Positions 19,798-29,344 of a stretch of 64,000 nt of DNA are shown piece by piece. The number at the start of each line of letters is the position of its first letter. Within the stretch, counting starts at the first letter, position 1. The stretch is from contig JAFEBH010000017.1 in assembly GCA_018242765.1 (NCBI GenBank), positions 62,001 to 126,000 on the forward strand, in the 5' to 3' direction. A model generated the notes under the pieces. That model searched no databases and was not told where the DNA came from. It worked only from the letters and a program-made list of their open reading frames with translations. Origin of the DNA: Nitrospira sp. (GTDB lineage: Bacteria; Nitrospirota; Nitrospiria; Nitrospirales; Nitrospiraceae). Both the position numbers and the translations under genes were made by a program.

Positions 19798-20322
19798 GTG
19801 ACCACCGTCAACTATCAAGCACTGATCCGCGAAGTGCCGGACTTTCCAAAGCCCGGTATTCTCTTCTATGACATCACCACATTGCTGAAACATCCTGCAG
19901 CCGTTCGAAGTCTGTCCGACCAATTGACGGCGCGATACCAGGATCGAGGGGTTCAGAAAGTCGTCGGCATCGAGTCTCGGGGGTTTATCTTCGGCGGCAT
20001 TCTGGCGGCGAGGCTTGGAGCTGGATTCGTCCCGGTTCGTAAACCCGGGAAACTTCCTGCTGATTGCTATGAGGTCAAGTATAACCTTGAGTATGGCAAC
20101 AGCAGCCTCGCGGTGCACCGTGATGCGATCGAGCTCGGAGAGCATGTGTTGATTGTTGATGATCTTCTTGCAACTGGGGGAACGGCGGAAGCGACAGTGA
20201 ATCTCGTTCGGCAGCTGGGGGGAACTATCGTCGGACTGGATTTCTTGGTTGAGTTAAAGAGCCTGAACGGACGTGAAAAACTCAGCGGGTACGACGTTCA
20301 TTCGACCATCACGTATCCTTAG
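19798..20322 (+). CDS. apt: Adenine phosphoribosyltransferase
   Basis: A 174-residue purine-salvage enzyme that turns adenine and PRPP into AMP. Family signatures are [36 protein letters not shown] and the PRPP-binding loop [13 protein letters not shown]. The start is GTG at 19798, five bases after the sigma factor stop; the N-terminus aligns with the family, so an alternative start is unlikely. Confidence 0.96.
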   Translation: MTTVNYQALIREVPDFPKPGILFYDITTLLKHPAAVRSLSDQLTARYQDRGVQKVVGIESRGFIFGGILAARLGAGFVPVRKPGKLPADCYEVKYNLEYGNSSLAVHRDAIELGEHVLIVDDLLATGGTAEATVNLVRQLGGTIVGLDFLVELKSLNGREKLSGYDVHSTITYP

Positions 20323-20325
20323 CAG

Positions 20326-20357
20326 AAGAGGTGGGAGATATCTTCCTGTCCCCTCTT
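20326..20357 (+). terminator. Possible hairpin terminator after apt
   Basis: AAGAGG (20326-20331) pairs with CCTCTT (20352-20357), with an inner GGAGA/TCTTCC pairing. Imperfect, with only a weak T-rich tail further on. It lies directly after the apt stop. Confidence 0.35.
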
Positions 20358-20434
20358 GTAACTGACAATTTTCCCATGAGACAGAAGCTCGAGTATAACC
20401 TTCCAAACGACCTAACTGCGGAGCATGCATCACT

Positions 20435-20995
20435 ATGGTGACGAAGGGGCAGATAAAGAAGAAGGGTGAGTTGAAACCGAAGTCGGTTGAACCCATTGCC
20501 AAGAAACTTCAACCCGCGACGGTCAGCATGCCAGCTACAGCGAAACCATCGGTCGAAGTTGACGAAGGACCTGTGCGTCCGAAAGAAACCGCAAAAGAGC
20601 GAGAAGCACGGGAACAGCGACAGGAAGTACTTCATAAAATGCTTCTTGGTAAGCGCCAAGAAATTATTAAGGAGATTGAAGAGAGTCTGGGGCAATCACT
20701 GACCGAAGATCAGCAACGACGCCTGGAGTCCGCGCGGGATGTTGGAGACCAAGCCCTCATGGATCTGGAGCGTGAACTGGGTATTTCTCTGATGGAGATG
20801 CGTAATCGCCGTCGGCAGTCGATTGATGAAGCTCTCACGCGTCTGCACGAGGGAACCTATGGAATTTGTGCGGAGTGTGGAGTTGAGATCAGCGAGCGGC
20901 GGCTTCAAGCGGTGCCTTTTGCCAAGCTGTGTGTTGAGTGCCAATCACGTGCTGAGTTACTGGAGAAAATCGAACGGGAAGAAGATCGCGACTAG
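20435..20995 (+). CDS. DksA/TraR-type C4 zinc-finger protein
   Basis: A 186-residue protein. A long basic, proline-rich N-terminal region (1-60) precedes a helical coiled-coil (about 65-140), then a C4 zinc finger CAECGVEISERRLQAVPFAKLCVEC. This is the architecture of DksA/TraR proteins, which enter the RNA polymerase secondary channel and alter promoter response, often with ppGpp. The basic N-terminal extension is longer than in E. coli DksA. The acidic tip residues could not be assigned with confidence, so whether it acts like DksA is inferred. Start ATG 20435. Confidence 0.9.
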   Translation: MVTKGQIKKKGELKPKSVEPIAKKLQPATVSMPATAKPSVEVDEGPVRPKETAKEREAREQRQEVLHKMLLGKRQEIIKEIEESLGQSLTEDQQRRLESARDVGDQALMDLERELGISLMEMRNRRRQSIDEALTRLHEGTYGICAECGVEISERRLQAVPFAKLCVECQSRAELLEKIEREEDRD

Positions 20996-21043
20996 GCTCC
21001 TCATTCTGCCTTCGACATCATCCTGCCGTAACGTGTTCTGTCT

Positions 21044-21742
21044 ATGAGTGGGCGGCTTCTCAAACGAGCTATCGTGCTTGCCAGTGGTGGTTTGGATTCT
21101 ACCGTCACGGCAGCTGTTGCCCGACAAGAGGGTTATGAGTTGTATCTCTTGACCCTTGCCTACCAACAACGGCATGCCGTGGAAATTGAACGGGCGAAGC
21201 ATGTAGCGAGTGCGTTGAAGGCAGAGCATCACCAAGTGGTAGCTGTTGATCTCCACTCAATCGGAGGGTCAGCGCTCACCGGGGATGTTCCGGTTCCGAA
21301 AGATCGGCGGGACGCTGAATGCAGCGAAGATGTGCCAGTGACCTATGTGCCCGGCAGAAATTTAATTTTTCTCTCCATCGCAGCTGCTCAGGCGGAAGTC
21401 GTGGGGGCCTCAGTGATCTATTTCGGCGCCAATGTGGTGGACTACTCAGGCTACCCTGACTGCCGTCCAGAGTTCATCAAGGCGGTGGAAGAGACGTTGC
21501 GACTCGGAAGCAAGGTGGGCATGCTGGGAGGACGTTTTGAAATTCGGGCGCCGCTTCTGCACATGAGCAAGGCGGAGATTATACGTCTTGGCCTGGCTCT
21601 CCGTGCACCACTTCACCTCACGCACAGTTGCTATGATCCCACAGATGCGATCGCTTGCGGACGGTGTGACAGCTGTCTCATTCGTCGGCGAGGGTTTGCG
21701 GAGGTGGGAGTTGTAGATCCGATTCCCTATGCGATATCTTGA
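21044..21742 (+). CDS. queC: 7-cyano-7-deazaguanine synthase (QueC)
   Basis: A 232-residue ATP-dependent enzyme that makes preQ0 for queuosine tRNA modification. It has the PP-loop SGGLDST (about residues 14-20), the YVPGRNLIFLSIAAAQAE region and the C-terminal Zn site CYDPTDAIACGRCDSC. No other queuosine gene is in the window. Start ATG 21044; a c-type cytochrome follows. Confidence 0.96.
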   Translation: MSGRLLKRAIVLASGGLDSTVTAAVARQEGYELYLLTLAYQQRHAVEIERAKHVASALKAEHHQVVAVDLHSIGGSALTGDVPVPKDRRDAECSEDVPVTYVPGRNLIFLSIAAAQAEVVGASVIYFGANVVDYSGYPDCRPEFIKAVEETLRLGSKVGMLGGRFEIRAPLLHMSKAEIIRLGLALRAPLHLTHSCYDPTDAIACGRCDSCLIRRRGFAEVGVVDPIPYAIS

Positions 21743-21772
21743 GTGAATAATTTTGTGGAAATTAGGTGGAGA

Positions 21773-22174
21773 ATGCCTATGAGGTTGTCACAAATCATGT
21801 TGCTCGGTTCAGTGGTGTTGATACTCGGAGTTGCTCCGGCGTGCAGCCAGAGTGGAGTGGAGCCAAAGACACCGGGAACTGCCTCCACAGCTCCAGTCGA
21901 GTTCCAGGTGGGAGAGCAGAAGTTCACGACACACTGTTCCCGATGCCACGGAGTTGGTGGAGTGGGAACAACCCAAGGTCCGCCATTTCTACACAAAGTT
22001 TATGAGCCAAACCATCACGGCGATGTGGCTTTTCAGCGGGCGGCAGCCAATGGGGTTAAGGCCCATCATTGGCAGTTTGGCGATATGCCGAAGATTGATG
22101 CCGTCAAGCCTGAGGATGTGGACGATATCGTGAAATATATTCGTTGGCTGCAGAAACAAGCCGGCATTTTCTAA
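21773..22174 (+). CDS. Exported class I c-type cytochrome
   Basis: A 133-residue protein. An N-terminal signal (MRLSQIMLLGSVVLILGVAPA) ends near a Cys, so it could be a lipoprotein or cleaved by the ordinary signal peptidase. The mature part has one heme-binding CSRCH and a downstream Met in GDMPKI as probable axial ligand, as in small class I cytochromes. It should carry electrons in the periplasm. AGGTGGAG precedes two possible ATGs (21773 and 21779). It starts 30 bases after queC, though function is unrelated. Confidence 0.9.
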   Translation: MPMRLSQIMLLGSVVLILGVAPACSQSGVEPKTPGTASTAPVEFQVGEQKFTTHCSRCHGVGGVGTTQGPPFLHKVYEPNHHGDVAFQRAAANGVKAHHWQFGDMPKIDAVKPEDVDDIVKYIRWLQKQAGIF

Positions 22175-22233
22175 GCCCGCCGACGGCAGTAGTCGAGGTG
22201 ATCAGTCGCAATCCGTATTTGATTGTGAAGGGA

Positions 22234-22836
22234 TTATCGACGAAGAGGCGTCCACTTCTTGGCTCGTGCGTCGGCTTCAGCAATTTGCTCGACTGTCATG
22301 TGTTTGGCTAAGGTACTGCGGGATTCTGCGGCTCGTTTTTCGCCGTAGGCGGCGGAGAGGCTGTACCACATATGTGCTTCAACCAGATTTTGTGGGACAC
22401 CGCGGCCTCGTTCATACATCATACCGAGTTTAGCAAAGGCCAACGCATTGCGCTGCTCCGCCGCTTTCTGAAACCAAAACAATGCCATCGGGTCGCTGAA
22501 CGGAGCGCCCTGCCCTAAAGAGTAGAGCGTGCCAAGGTTCACCTGTGCGCCTGCATGGCCTTGATCTGCTGCTTTTTTAAACCAATACTTTGCTTCTTGA
22601 TAGTTTTGTGTCAACCCTTGGCTTTCACTGTAGTGGATGCCCAGCTGGTTTTGGGCGTCAGCTTCTCCCCCTTGTGCGCGCTTCAGCAGCTCACTAACCA
22701 TTGTTCCATTCGGAGGTGGTTGAGACGGGGGGTGAGATAAAGGTTGAGGGGGGGAGGTACAGCTTGATGCAACCGTACACAGTATGAGTAGGCCGATCAC
22801 TGGAAGCAACGTGCGGTGGCGGGATTGTGGTGACAT
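22234..22836 (-). CDS. Sel1-repeat lipoprotein (copy 1)
   Basis: A 200-residue protein. The signal peptide ends with lipobox VASSC (Cys at 26). The mature part carries three Sel1-type helical repeats from about 55 to 170 (AQNQLGIHYSESQGLTQNY, AQVNLGTLYSLGQG, AFAKLGMMYERGRGVPQN), which form a protein-binding solenoid. Likely anchored to a membrane on the periplasmic side. Function unknown. A related gene lies upstream on the same strand. Confidence 0.88.
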   Translation of the reverse strand: MSPQSRHRTLLPVIGLLILCTVASSCTSPPQPLSHPPSQPPPNGTMVSELLKRAQGGEADAQNQLGIHYSESQGLTQNYQEAKYWFKKAADQGHAGAQVNLGTLYSLGQGAPFSDPMALFWFQKAAEQRNALAFAKLGMMYERGRGVPQNLVEAHMWYSLSAAYGEKRAAESRSTLAKHMTVEQIAEADARAKKWTPLRR

Positions 22837-23062
22837 CTTTGGTGTAATAATTTCTCTATGGCATATCCTACTCAGCCCAAGGCTGGGAGTTCAAGGCTGG
22901 AATAGGTGGTAGGCTTTTGAGGGAAAAATTGAGGGGGCAGAACCATAAGAAAGAGGAAGCCAAGGCTATGCGTAGGATAACCCTCTTTACTAGGGTGATC
23001 AAGGATACAGTTTTCAGCCCACTGGTCGAATGGAAGCGTGCTCAAAGAAACGAACTTGCCCG

Positions 23063-23650
23063 CTATTGTTCTTGAGTCTGTTCTTGCCCTTTCGGTTTCC
23101 AATTCCGAGTAAGAAATTGCGCTTGAGCAATCTGGGCCGGTGTCATGTCGTGTCCTAATCGATTCCGCCATTTGGCGCCGGCTTCATGGCCATTGGCTGC
23201 TGCGAGGTTATACCAGTGATAGGCCTGCACAAGGTCTTTCGGGACGCCTCGTGCTTGCTCATAGTGGGTGGCGATGAGAAACATCGCAGGCCCATGTCCT
23301 TGGTCCGCCGCCAGACGGCACCACCGGAGTGCCTCCTGATAATCTTGCGGCATTCCCCGCCCGATGTCTGACAGTACGCAAAGCCGATAGAACGCTCCCG
23401 CATGACGCTGAGTCGCTGCCATGCGATACCACCGCACGGCTTCTCGATGGTCTGCCGGACGTGCGTTCTCGTATCGTATGCCAAGGTTGTATTGGTCCTC
23501 AGCGCTCCCTTGTTCTGCGGCCGACTGAGACTCATCGAGTTGTGACACGGTATCGTGCACGTCGACATAGGGGGATTTGGGTGGATCGATGCATCCCGGG
23601 AGACTTCCGATGATGGTGATGGCGAGGATATAGCGCAAGCCGGTGGTCAT
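23063..23650 (-). CDS. Sel1-repeat lipoprotein (copy 2)
   Basis: A 195-residue paralogue of the preceding gene. Signal peptide with lipobox LPGC (about position 20). Sel1 repeats follow: DQYNLGIRYENARPADH, AFYRLCVLSDIGRGMPQDY and AMFLIATHYEQARGVPKDL. The ending AQIAQAQFLTRNWKPKG parallels the end of copy 1 (EQIAEADARAKKWTP), showing common descent. The two copies are separated by about 226 bases without a gene. Confidence 0.87.
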   Translation of the reverse strand: MTTGLRYILAITIIGSLPGCIDPPKSPYVDVHDTVSQLDESQSAAEQGSAEDQYNLGIRYENARPADHREAVRWYRMAATQRHAGAFYRLCVLSDIGRGMPQDYQEALRWCRLAADQGHGPAMFLIATHYEQARGVPKDLVQAYHWYNLAAANGHEAGAKWRNRLGHDMTPAQIAQAQFLTRNWKPKGQEQTQEQ

Positions 23651-23834
23651 GAAGATTCTCCTTTGTGTAAGCAGATAAAAGGGTAGCTTGTCGCGTCATG
23701 TCTTGCAAGTGGTCCGGCACCGAACCATACAGGTAGCACAGGTTCTGCCCGAAAAACGACCATGTGTGTGTACATGGTCCAAGGTCTCGGATTACCTCGC
23801 ATATATTCTTGTATTGTCTGGCCAGGAGGCGAAA

Positions 23835-23972
23835 ATGAAGGCTCTCTTTTCATCAACGCGTCTCCTGCTCTGTGTGCTGGGTTATTTCGAGAGCGTTCGA
23901 GTACAAGAAGAAGTTTGGGTCAGATCGGGTGGTGTCCACTTAATCTTTCCGATCGCTTCCCCCTACGATTGA
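23835..23972 (+). CDS. Possible small exported peptide or gene remnant
   Basis: A 45-codon frame starting MKALFSSTRLLLCVLGYFE, preceded by AGGAGG four bases from the ATG. The N-terminus resembles a signal peptide, but the rest is short and looks like a frame that runs out rather than a domain. It lies in the 400-base gap between the Sel1 gene and the AlgH gene. It may be a start region of a decayed gene or chance. Confidence 0.25.
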   Translation: MKALFSSTRLLLCVLGYFESVRVQEEVWVRSGGVHLIFPIASPYD

Positions 23973-24050
23973 CACCCGATACCAAGAATCGTAGCCTATC
24001 GCGGCAAGGGATCTGTCTATTGTTTCAGGCTGCTTAGGTTACCTTTTCCT

Positions 24051-24692
24051 ATGTATTCCACCGTCTCGCAGTCTCAGTTGCATAGAATCGCAAGCTGGCT
24101 GCTAGGCGTAGCATCATTGCTGTCTGCTACGCTGGCCTTCTCCCAGCAGGAATTTGCGCCCTCATCAGTTCACAAAGGGGCGCTCTTGGTCGCCAGCCCC
24201 TCCTTGGCCGATCCCAACTTTACTCAAACTGTTTTGCTCATTCTCGAACATGGGCAAGGTGGGACCCTCGGCCTTGTTCTGAACCGCCCTACGGATGTGC
24301 TGTTAGCAGAGGTGTTGCAGGATCTCCCGATGTTGAAGCAGACCGACCACAGGCTATTTGGAGGAGGACCGGTCGGGCGCACACAGCTGGTGTTGCTGTT
24401 CAGGCTTGGGCGGATATTGCCTGATGTACGGCACATCGTGGACAAAGTCTACCTGGGTACACCGATCGTGCTGGAACATGTCATGGCTAGCCCTAAGCCT
24501 AACGAAGCCTTCCGTGGCTTTGCTGGTTTTGCCGGCTGGGCGCCGGGGCAACTCGAATATGAGATGCATCAAGGCTCATGGGGTGTCTTGTCATCCAACG
24601 CCTTTGACATCTTCAGTAAAGATCCTAGGACGCTCTGGCCAGATAGCATCGGCCTCCTTCAGGCTCCGAGAACTATTTCCAACGAGCGGTAG
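24051..24692 (+). CDS. AlgH/UPF0301 (YqgE) family protein with a signal peptide
   Basis: A 213-residue member of the AlgH/YqgE family: KGALLVASPSLADPNFTQTVLLILEHGQGGTLGLVLNRPT is the family hallmark, followed by RLFGGGPV and GFAGWAPGQLEYEM. Members are usually about 185 residues and cytoplasmic. Here about 32 extra residues, including RIASWLLGVASLLSATLAFSQQ, look like a cleavable signal peptide. This predicts an exported form. Start ATG 24051 gives the signal; a later start would lose it and no internal Met lies before the family domain. Function of the family is not settled. Confidence 0.9.
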   Translation: MYSTVSQSQLHRIASWLLGVASLLSATLAFSQQEFAPSSVHKGALLVASPSLADPNFTQTVLLILEHGQGGTLGLVLNRPTDVLLAEVLQDLPMLKQTDHRLFGGGPVGRTQLVLLFRLGRILPDVRHIVDKVYLGTPIVLEHVMASPKPNEAFRGFAGFAGWAPGQLEYEMHQGSWGVLSSNAFDIFSKDPRTLWPDSIGLLQAPRTISNER

Positions 24693-25137
24693 CTGAATAG
24701 ACTAACTGTCTGTGTGCAACTGGAAACATGGAGAAATCTAGAAAACAGGCTCCGAGAGATGTGTGCCTGGTTTTGAATGTTCTCTGGCAGGAGTAAGGTG
24801 TTGTGTGATGTGACCGGAATCCACTTCTGTAATGAGGACCCCTCTCAACATTGTAGGAAAGGTTCCGAGGGACACCCGTTTGGCCTCAAGAGTTGAAGAG
24901 GAGCGGGCATAGGGAACGGCCATGAGAAGCGACGCGGGTATTTTACCGTCCTGCCCTCTCGTCGTACACGATCCTCAATCTGACCAGAGCTCGCATTGAC
25001 AGGTCCTACCGTGGGCGGTACCCTCCTCACACCATGCTCTGGAAGAAAACCACCAGACTGGACGTCTTTACGCAACAACTGAACGTCAAGACGACATGGG
25101 TTCGCTTGGCCTTGCCTCTGCGAAGGATACGTACGAA
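24693..25137. other. Intergenic region, no supported gene
   Basis: About 440 bases. Short frames on both strands have no ribosome site or recognisable product. From about 24940 the base composition becomes richer in G and C, continuing into the methyltransferase gene. Confidence 0.45.
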
Positions 25138-26304
25138 ATGGACGGAAGATCACGACGATTCTTTGCCCCCTGCCCACGAGGCTTGGAGGGGGTACTGGAG
25201 CAGGAACTCCACGATCTGGGTGTGCCGGCCACATTCAAGACCGACGGCGGCGTCGGGTTCACGGCTCCCTGGTCGACGATGTATTGGGTCAATCTCAAGA
25301 GTCACATCGCCAGTCGTGTCCTTTGGGAAGTCGGCCAGGGTCCCTATCAAACAGAAGACGATGTGTATCGCGCAGCCTATGCGCTCCCCTGGCCCGACTG
25401 GTTTGCGCCCTCGCAGACGATCAAAGTCAAAGTGAGCGCGCGGCGCTGCCCGCTCCCGAGTCTGGATTTTCTCACCCTCCGAATCAAAGACGCCGTGTGC
25501 GACAAATTCGTCGCCATGCGGCAACGGCGGCCCAGCGTCGACACGGAACGGCCGCACATCAAGTTGGATGCCTTTCTCGATCAGAGCACCATCACCTTCT
25601 ACTTGGACACCTCAGGCGAACCCCTCTTCAAACGGGGCTACCGGATCGCGTCGGTCGAAGCGCCGTTGAAGGAAAATCTGGCGGCAGGCATCCTCCGGCT
25701 CGCCGGTTGGACGCCGAGCGACGTGCTGCTTGATCCCATGTGTGGGGGCGGGACCATCGCCCTCGAAGCCGCGTTGATGGCCCGTCGGATTCCCCCGGGG
25801 ATGGCCCGCCATTTTGCCTTTGAGCGGCTGATGATTCACGATGACAAACTGTGGGGCCGTCTGCGCGAAGCGGCGCTCACCAAACGCCTGACCGATGTTC
25901 CCGCCGCCATCTATGCGTCGGATCAGGATCCGGCCATGGTGAAGATTGCTCAGCGGGCGTTTCAAGGGGCGGGGGTGGTGGTCGATGTGCGTGTGAAGCA
26001 GAGCGACATTCTGGACCTGGAGGCTCCGGCGGAGCAGGGTGTCATGGTCATCAATCCGCCCTATGGCGTTCGCTTGAGTCATCCCGATGAGTTGGCGTCA
26101 CTCTACCCAAAGCTGGGCGATTGGCTGAAGCAGAGATTTGCCGGATGGCGAGTCTATGTGTTAACGGGCGACGCCCGTGTGCCGAAACTCATCGGCCTCG
26201 CCCCGTCGAAACGCATCCCCCTCTTCAACGGCGACCTGGAATGCCGGCTGTACGAATTCGTCATCGTCCCAGGCGGCGCACGACGGCGACTGGGGATGCG
26301 GTAA
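25138..26304 (+). CDS. THUMP-domain class I methyltransferase (RlmL/TrmN-like)
   Basis: A 388-residue RNA methyltransferase. The N-terminal ferredoxin-like/THUMP part (about 1-155) starts FFAPCPRGLEGVLEQELHDLG. The SAM-binding Rossmann domain has DPMCGGGTIALEAALMARRI and the N6/N2-purine methylase motif NPPYG. It matches the RlmL/YpsC/TrmN group that modifies guanine in rRNA or tRNA; which base is not decidable here. ATG 25138 is chosen (AAGGA upstream) over 25096. Codon use is notably more G+C rich, with many C-ending codons compared with neighbours, suggesting a different origin. Confidence 0.92.
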   Translation: MDGRSRRFFAPCPRGLEGVLEQELHDLGVPATFKTDGGVGFTAPWSTMYWVNLKSHIASRVLWEVGQGPYQTEDDVYRAAYALPWPDWFAPSQTIKVKVSARRCPLPSLDFLTLRIKDAVCDKFVAMRQRRPSVDTERPHIKLDAFLDQSTITFYLDTSGEPLFKRGYRIASVEAPLKENLAAGILRLAGWTPSDVLLDPMCGGGTIALEAALMARRIPPGMARHFAFERLMIHDDKLWGRLREAALTKRLTDVPAAIYASDQDPAMVKIAQRAFQGAGVVVDVRVKQSDILDLEAPAEQGVMVINPPYGVRLSHPDELASLYPKLGDWLKQRFAGWRVYVLTGDARVPKLIGLAPSKRIPLFNGDLECRLYEFVIVPGGARRRLGMR

Positions 26305-26710
26305 GCCTCAGTCGCCGGATGGAATACCCTGAGAGCGAAATTTTTTGACTGGGCCGGTCGGCGTGGGAGTCGGCAGCGAGTGTCTTCCGGATTACGCCGC
26401 CCGCGCCGAGTTTTCATCAGCAGCGGGTGTTCGCTCTGACTGGCTGTTCCTACTTCTAGGTGAAAGGGCAAAAGAATCGGCATGGAGAGTAGGGTCGGTG
26501 CGTGAGCGCCAGACTGTTGCGATCATGAAGGCCATCAATCTGACCGTGTCTCCAGTCGCCAAGTGACAGGCGTTTTTCCTTCCAACTTTTGCGCCTTCTA
26601 GAATCCTGTATGGTATAAGTCATAGTTGTGACTGCTGTCCCTCTTAGGAATCTACATGTATCCGGACGTTCACTTGAACGACGGTGCACGACGACCTGAG
26701 GTTCATTGCG
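26305..26710. other. Intergenic region before the CorA-like gene
   Basis: About 400 bases with no supported gene. A TATAAG near 26615 could be a -10 box for the downstream gene, but no good -35 is seen. Confidence 0.4.
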
Positions 26711-28357
26711 ATGCCTGACGGATCAAAGATTGTTCGACATTTTCGACAAATCCTGCTGTGGCCAATGCAGCTCACCCCCATCCGCGAAGACGCACCGATC
26801 CAAAAACATTGGGAGCTTTTGCAGGCGACTCACTCAAATAATCCGTGGTGTGAGGTGGTGGACGAGTTTACGGGCGATCCTCGACAGTTCCAAGAACGAC
26901 ATTACAGCGAATTTGTGACGTTCCTCCCCTACGTTCAGCGGTTTTTGTACGGTGAAGGGAAAAGAACGAGATCGGAAGTCCGCGAGGAATCCGCGATTCG
27001 CGTTTTTCGTCGCAATGATATTGCAAAGGTGCGAATGCTGTTCCCTGGCCCCCACGGGACGGCTGCGACCTTTACGGTGGCCCATGTCGATTTGTACTTT
27101 TTCTACGATATCGATGTGGCGATTCTGGTCGTCGAGATTTATGCCGATGACGTGCCGCTAGCGCAGGTACAGAATTCACTGTTTCGCTTCGGACGATGTT
27201 ACCCTACCTATTGGGAGCGCGACGGGCATGGGGGTCATTGTCCCAAGTATGTCGAATGGCTTGCCTCAGATGGGACGGTGCTTGCCGTCTCTGATTATGA
27301 TCGCCGTGAAAAATATCTCTCGTTTGTCTGTCAGCATCGGTCACTGAGTCTTGCCTCTCATTGGGAATTCTTGCTTGAGCCGCTGGTGTTGCACCATTCT
27401 GAAAAGGTCGGTCTTATTCGGTATCGGCAGCTTGAGTATCACCTGATGCCGGTGATGGCGTATCTCACGCTCGACAATCCGGGCGCATTGACGCGGGGGG
27501 AATTCGCACGGGTGGGATTGGCAGCGGCACCGGGTAGTGCTGATACGTTACCGTTTTCAGAACGCTATCTCCGTGACTTTGAAGAACGCCATTGTTATGA
27601 CCGGTATTGGAACGGGCAGGGCCAAGGTTCTCCGGGCGCACGCTTTATGTGCACAGGCCGTGTGTTCACGATGGTGGGGGAGGCAGGAGATCCGGCATTC
27701 GAGGATCGCAAAACTAACTTGGAGCAGTTTCGTCATGAGTACTTTCTGTTGTTTTTGATCCCGCATTTTCATAAGGCGGCATTATTGATGCTGACGAATC
27801 GCCTGGTTGAAGCGATGAATCAGCTCGATCTCACAAAGCTTGACTCCGTTCGGCAGTTTCGCCGCGTGATTCGCCAAACCCTCGGCATCTTTCTGCGATT
27901 TACCCATCGCTACTGGTCCCATCAGGTATCGGATCACGGGCAGGTAAAGGAGCTCTACCGGATGGTCAGCGAACACTTGGGCACCGGGCGACTCTATGAC
28001 GAACTCCGTTCAGAATTAGAAGATATGAGCCAATATCTCGACAGTGACGCACTCCGTCGCCAAGGAGAAACGATGGTTCGCCTGACGGTCGTGGCGACAG
28101 TCGGCTTGATCGGAGTCGCCACGACCGGCGTGTTGGGGATGAACCTCTTCGATTTGGGTGCGGAACCGTCCATCACGCGCATCGTGTATTTTCTCATTGT
28201 GCTGGTTCCAGTGATTATCGTCACACTGTATACGGTATTAAAATCCAGAAGGCTCTCAGATTTTTTGGAGACCTTAGCTGAGGAACATCGGTCGTCTAAA
28301 GACAAACTCGCTGCATTGCTGACGGTATGGCGGAGCAAACACGGACGGGATTCGTAG
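26711..28357 (+). CDS. Divergent CorA-like membrane protein
   Basis: A 548-residue protein with a large soluble N-terminal part and two C-terminal hydrophobic helices (about 455-475 and 490-512). The first ends in VLGMNLFD, that is GMN at 476-478, the invariant signature of CorA-type divalent cation channels. The position of GMN just after the first of two closing helices, and the short cytoplasmic tail, are as in CorA. The N-terminal region is about 200 residues longer than typical CorA and not recognisable. It could transport Mg, Co or Zn, but the substrate is inferred. Start ATG 26711 (GAGGTT upstream) is preferred over GTG 26684. Confidence 0.72.
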   Translation: MPDGSKIVRHFRQILLWPMQLTPIREDAPIQKHWELLQATHSNNPWCEVVDEFTGDPRQFQERHYSEFVTFLPYVQRFLYGEGKRTRSEVREESAIRVFRRNDIAKVRMLFPGPHGTAATFTVAHVDLYFFYDIDVAILVVEIYADDVPLAQVQNSLFRFGRCYPTYWERDGHGGHCPKYVEWLASDGTVLAVSDYDRREKYLSFVCQHRSLSLASHWEFLLEPLVLHHSEKVGLIRYRQLEYHLMPVMAYLTLDNPGALTRGEFARVGLAAAPGSADTLPFSERYLRDFEERHCYDRYWNGQGQGSPGARFMCTGRVFTMVGEAGDPAFEDRKTNLEQFRHEYFLLFLIPHFHKAALLMLTNRLVEAMNQLDLTKLDSVRQFRRVIRQTLGIFLRFTHRYWSHQVSDHGQVKELYRMVSEHLGTGRLYDELRSELEDMSQYLDSDALRRQGETMVRLTVVATVGLIGVATTGVLGMNLFDLGAEPSITRIVYFLIVLVPVIIVTLYTVLKSRRLSDFLETLAEEHRSSKDKLAALLTVWRSKHGRDS

Positions 28358-28504
28358 TCCGCCACGCGACCGCGGGTGTTTCAGTACAGAGCCATCCCGG
28401 TCATCTCCACTATCGTAGGAGCTGTCTCTGCAAAGGAAAGGCATCGTAGCCGTGGTTCTATCGAGATGGAGATGAAGGTTCTAAGGGGCTCCTCGAGACG
28501 AATC

Positions 28505-28533
28505 TTGACAGAGTATCAATGAGCCAGTAGGAT
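28505..28533 (+). promoter_or_regulatory. Sigma70 promoter of the pyrimidine operon
   Basis: TTGACA (28505-28510), a 17-base spacer, then TAGGAT (28528-28533). The -35 is perfect and the -10 matches in four of six positions. Transcription would begin near 28540, just before the PyrR-like element. Confidence 0.75.
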
Positions 28534-28548
28534 AGCCCAGCCTTTAAT

Positions 28549-28572
28549 GCTCATCCAGTGAGGTGAGCAAGG
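28549..28572 (+). promoter_or_regulatory. PyrR-binding RNA element (pyrimidine attenuator)
   Basis: TCCAGTGAGGTGAGCAAGG (28554-28572) closely resembles the conserved PyrR-binding loop of pyr leaders (consensus roughly TCCAGAGAGGCTnGCAAGG). It is presented by a small stem GCTCA/TGAGC (28549-28553 and 28564-28568). It lies between the promoter and an intrinsic terminator, in front of a gene encoding PyrR itself. By analogy, UMP-bound PyrR would stabilise this fold and favour termination. Confidence 0.75.
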
Positions 28573-28617
28573 AGTCGAGTATGTGCAGCCTTCTGAATCA
28601 TGTGAATGTCCGATTCG

Positions 28618-28650
28618 ACCTTCTCACTGTTGTGGTGAGGAGGTTTTTTT
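28618..28650 (+). terminator. Intrinsic terminator (attenuator) in the pyr leader
   Basis: ACCTTCTCAC (28618-28627) pairs with GTGAGGAGGT (28635-28644), with one G-T pair and a 7-base loop, followed by a run of seven T (28644-28650). It is a classic intrinsic terminator placed 100 bases before pyrR, which is expected for attenuation control. Confidence 0.85.
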
Positions 28651-28670
28651 ATGTCTAAAAATAGAGGCCA

Positions 28671-28721
28671 AGCCATCAGCATTTAGCCGTCAGCTTTCAG
28701 TGTTTTTCCGAGCTGATGGCT
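28671..28721. repeat. Palindromic repeat rich in GCCATCAGC/GCTGATGGC
   Basis: AGCCATCAGC (28671-28680) is the exact inverse of GCTGATGGCT (28712-28721). The spacer holds further related pieces (AGCCGTCAGCTTTCAG). It looks like a small dispersed repeat inserted between the attenuator and pyrR. Confidence 0.6.
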
Positions 28722-28737
28722 GAGAGCCGATCGCTGA

Positions 28738-29322
<585 letters not shown>

Positions 29323-29344
29323 CGATCATGGAATGGAGGGTTCC

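Noticed and set aside
25612..26082. 156-codon minus-strand frame
   Set aside because: Antisense shadow of the GC-rich RlmL-like methyltransferase.
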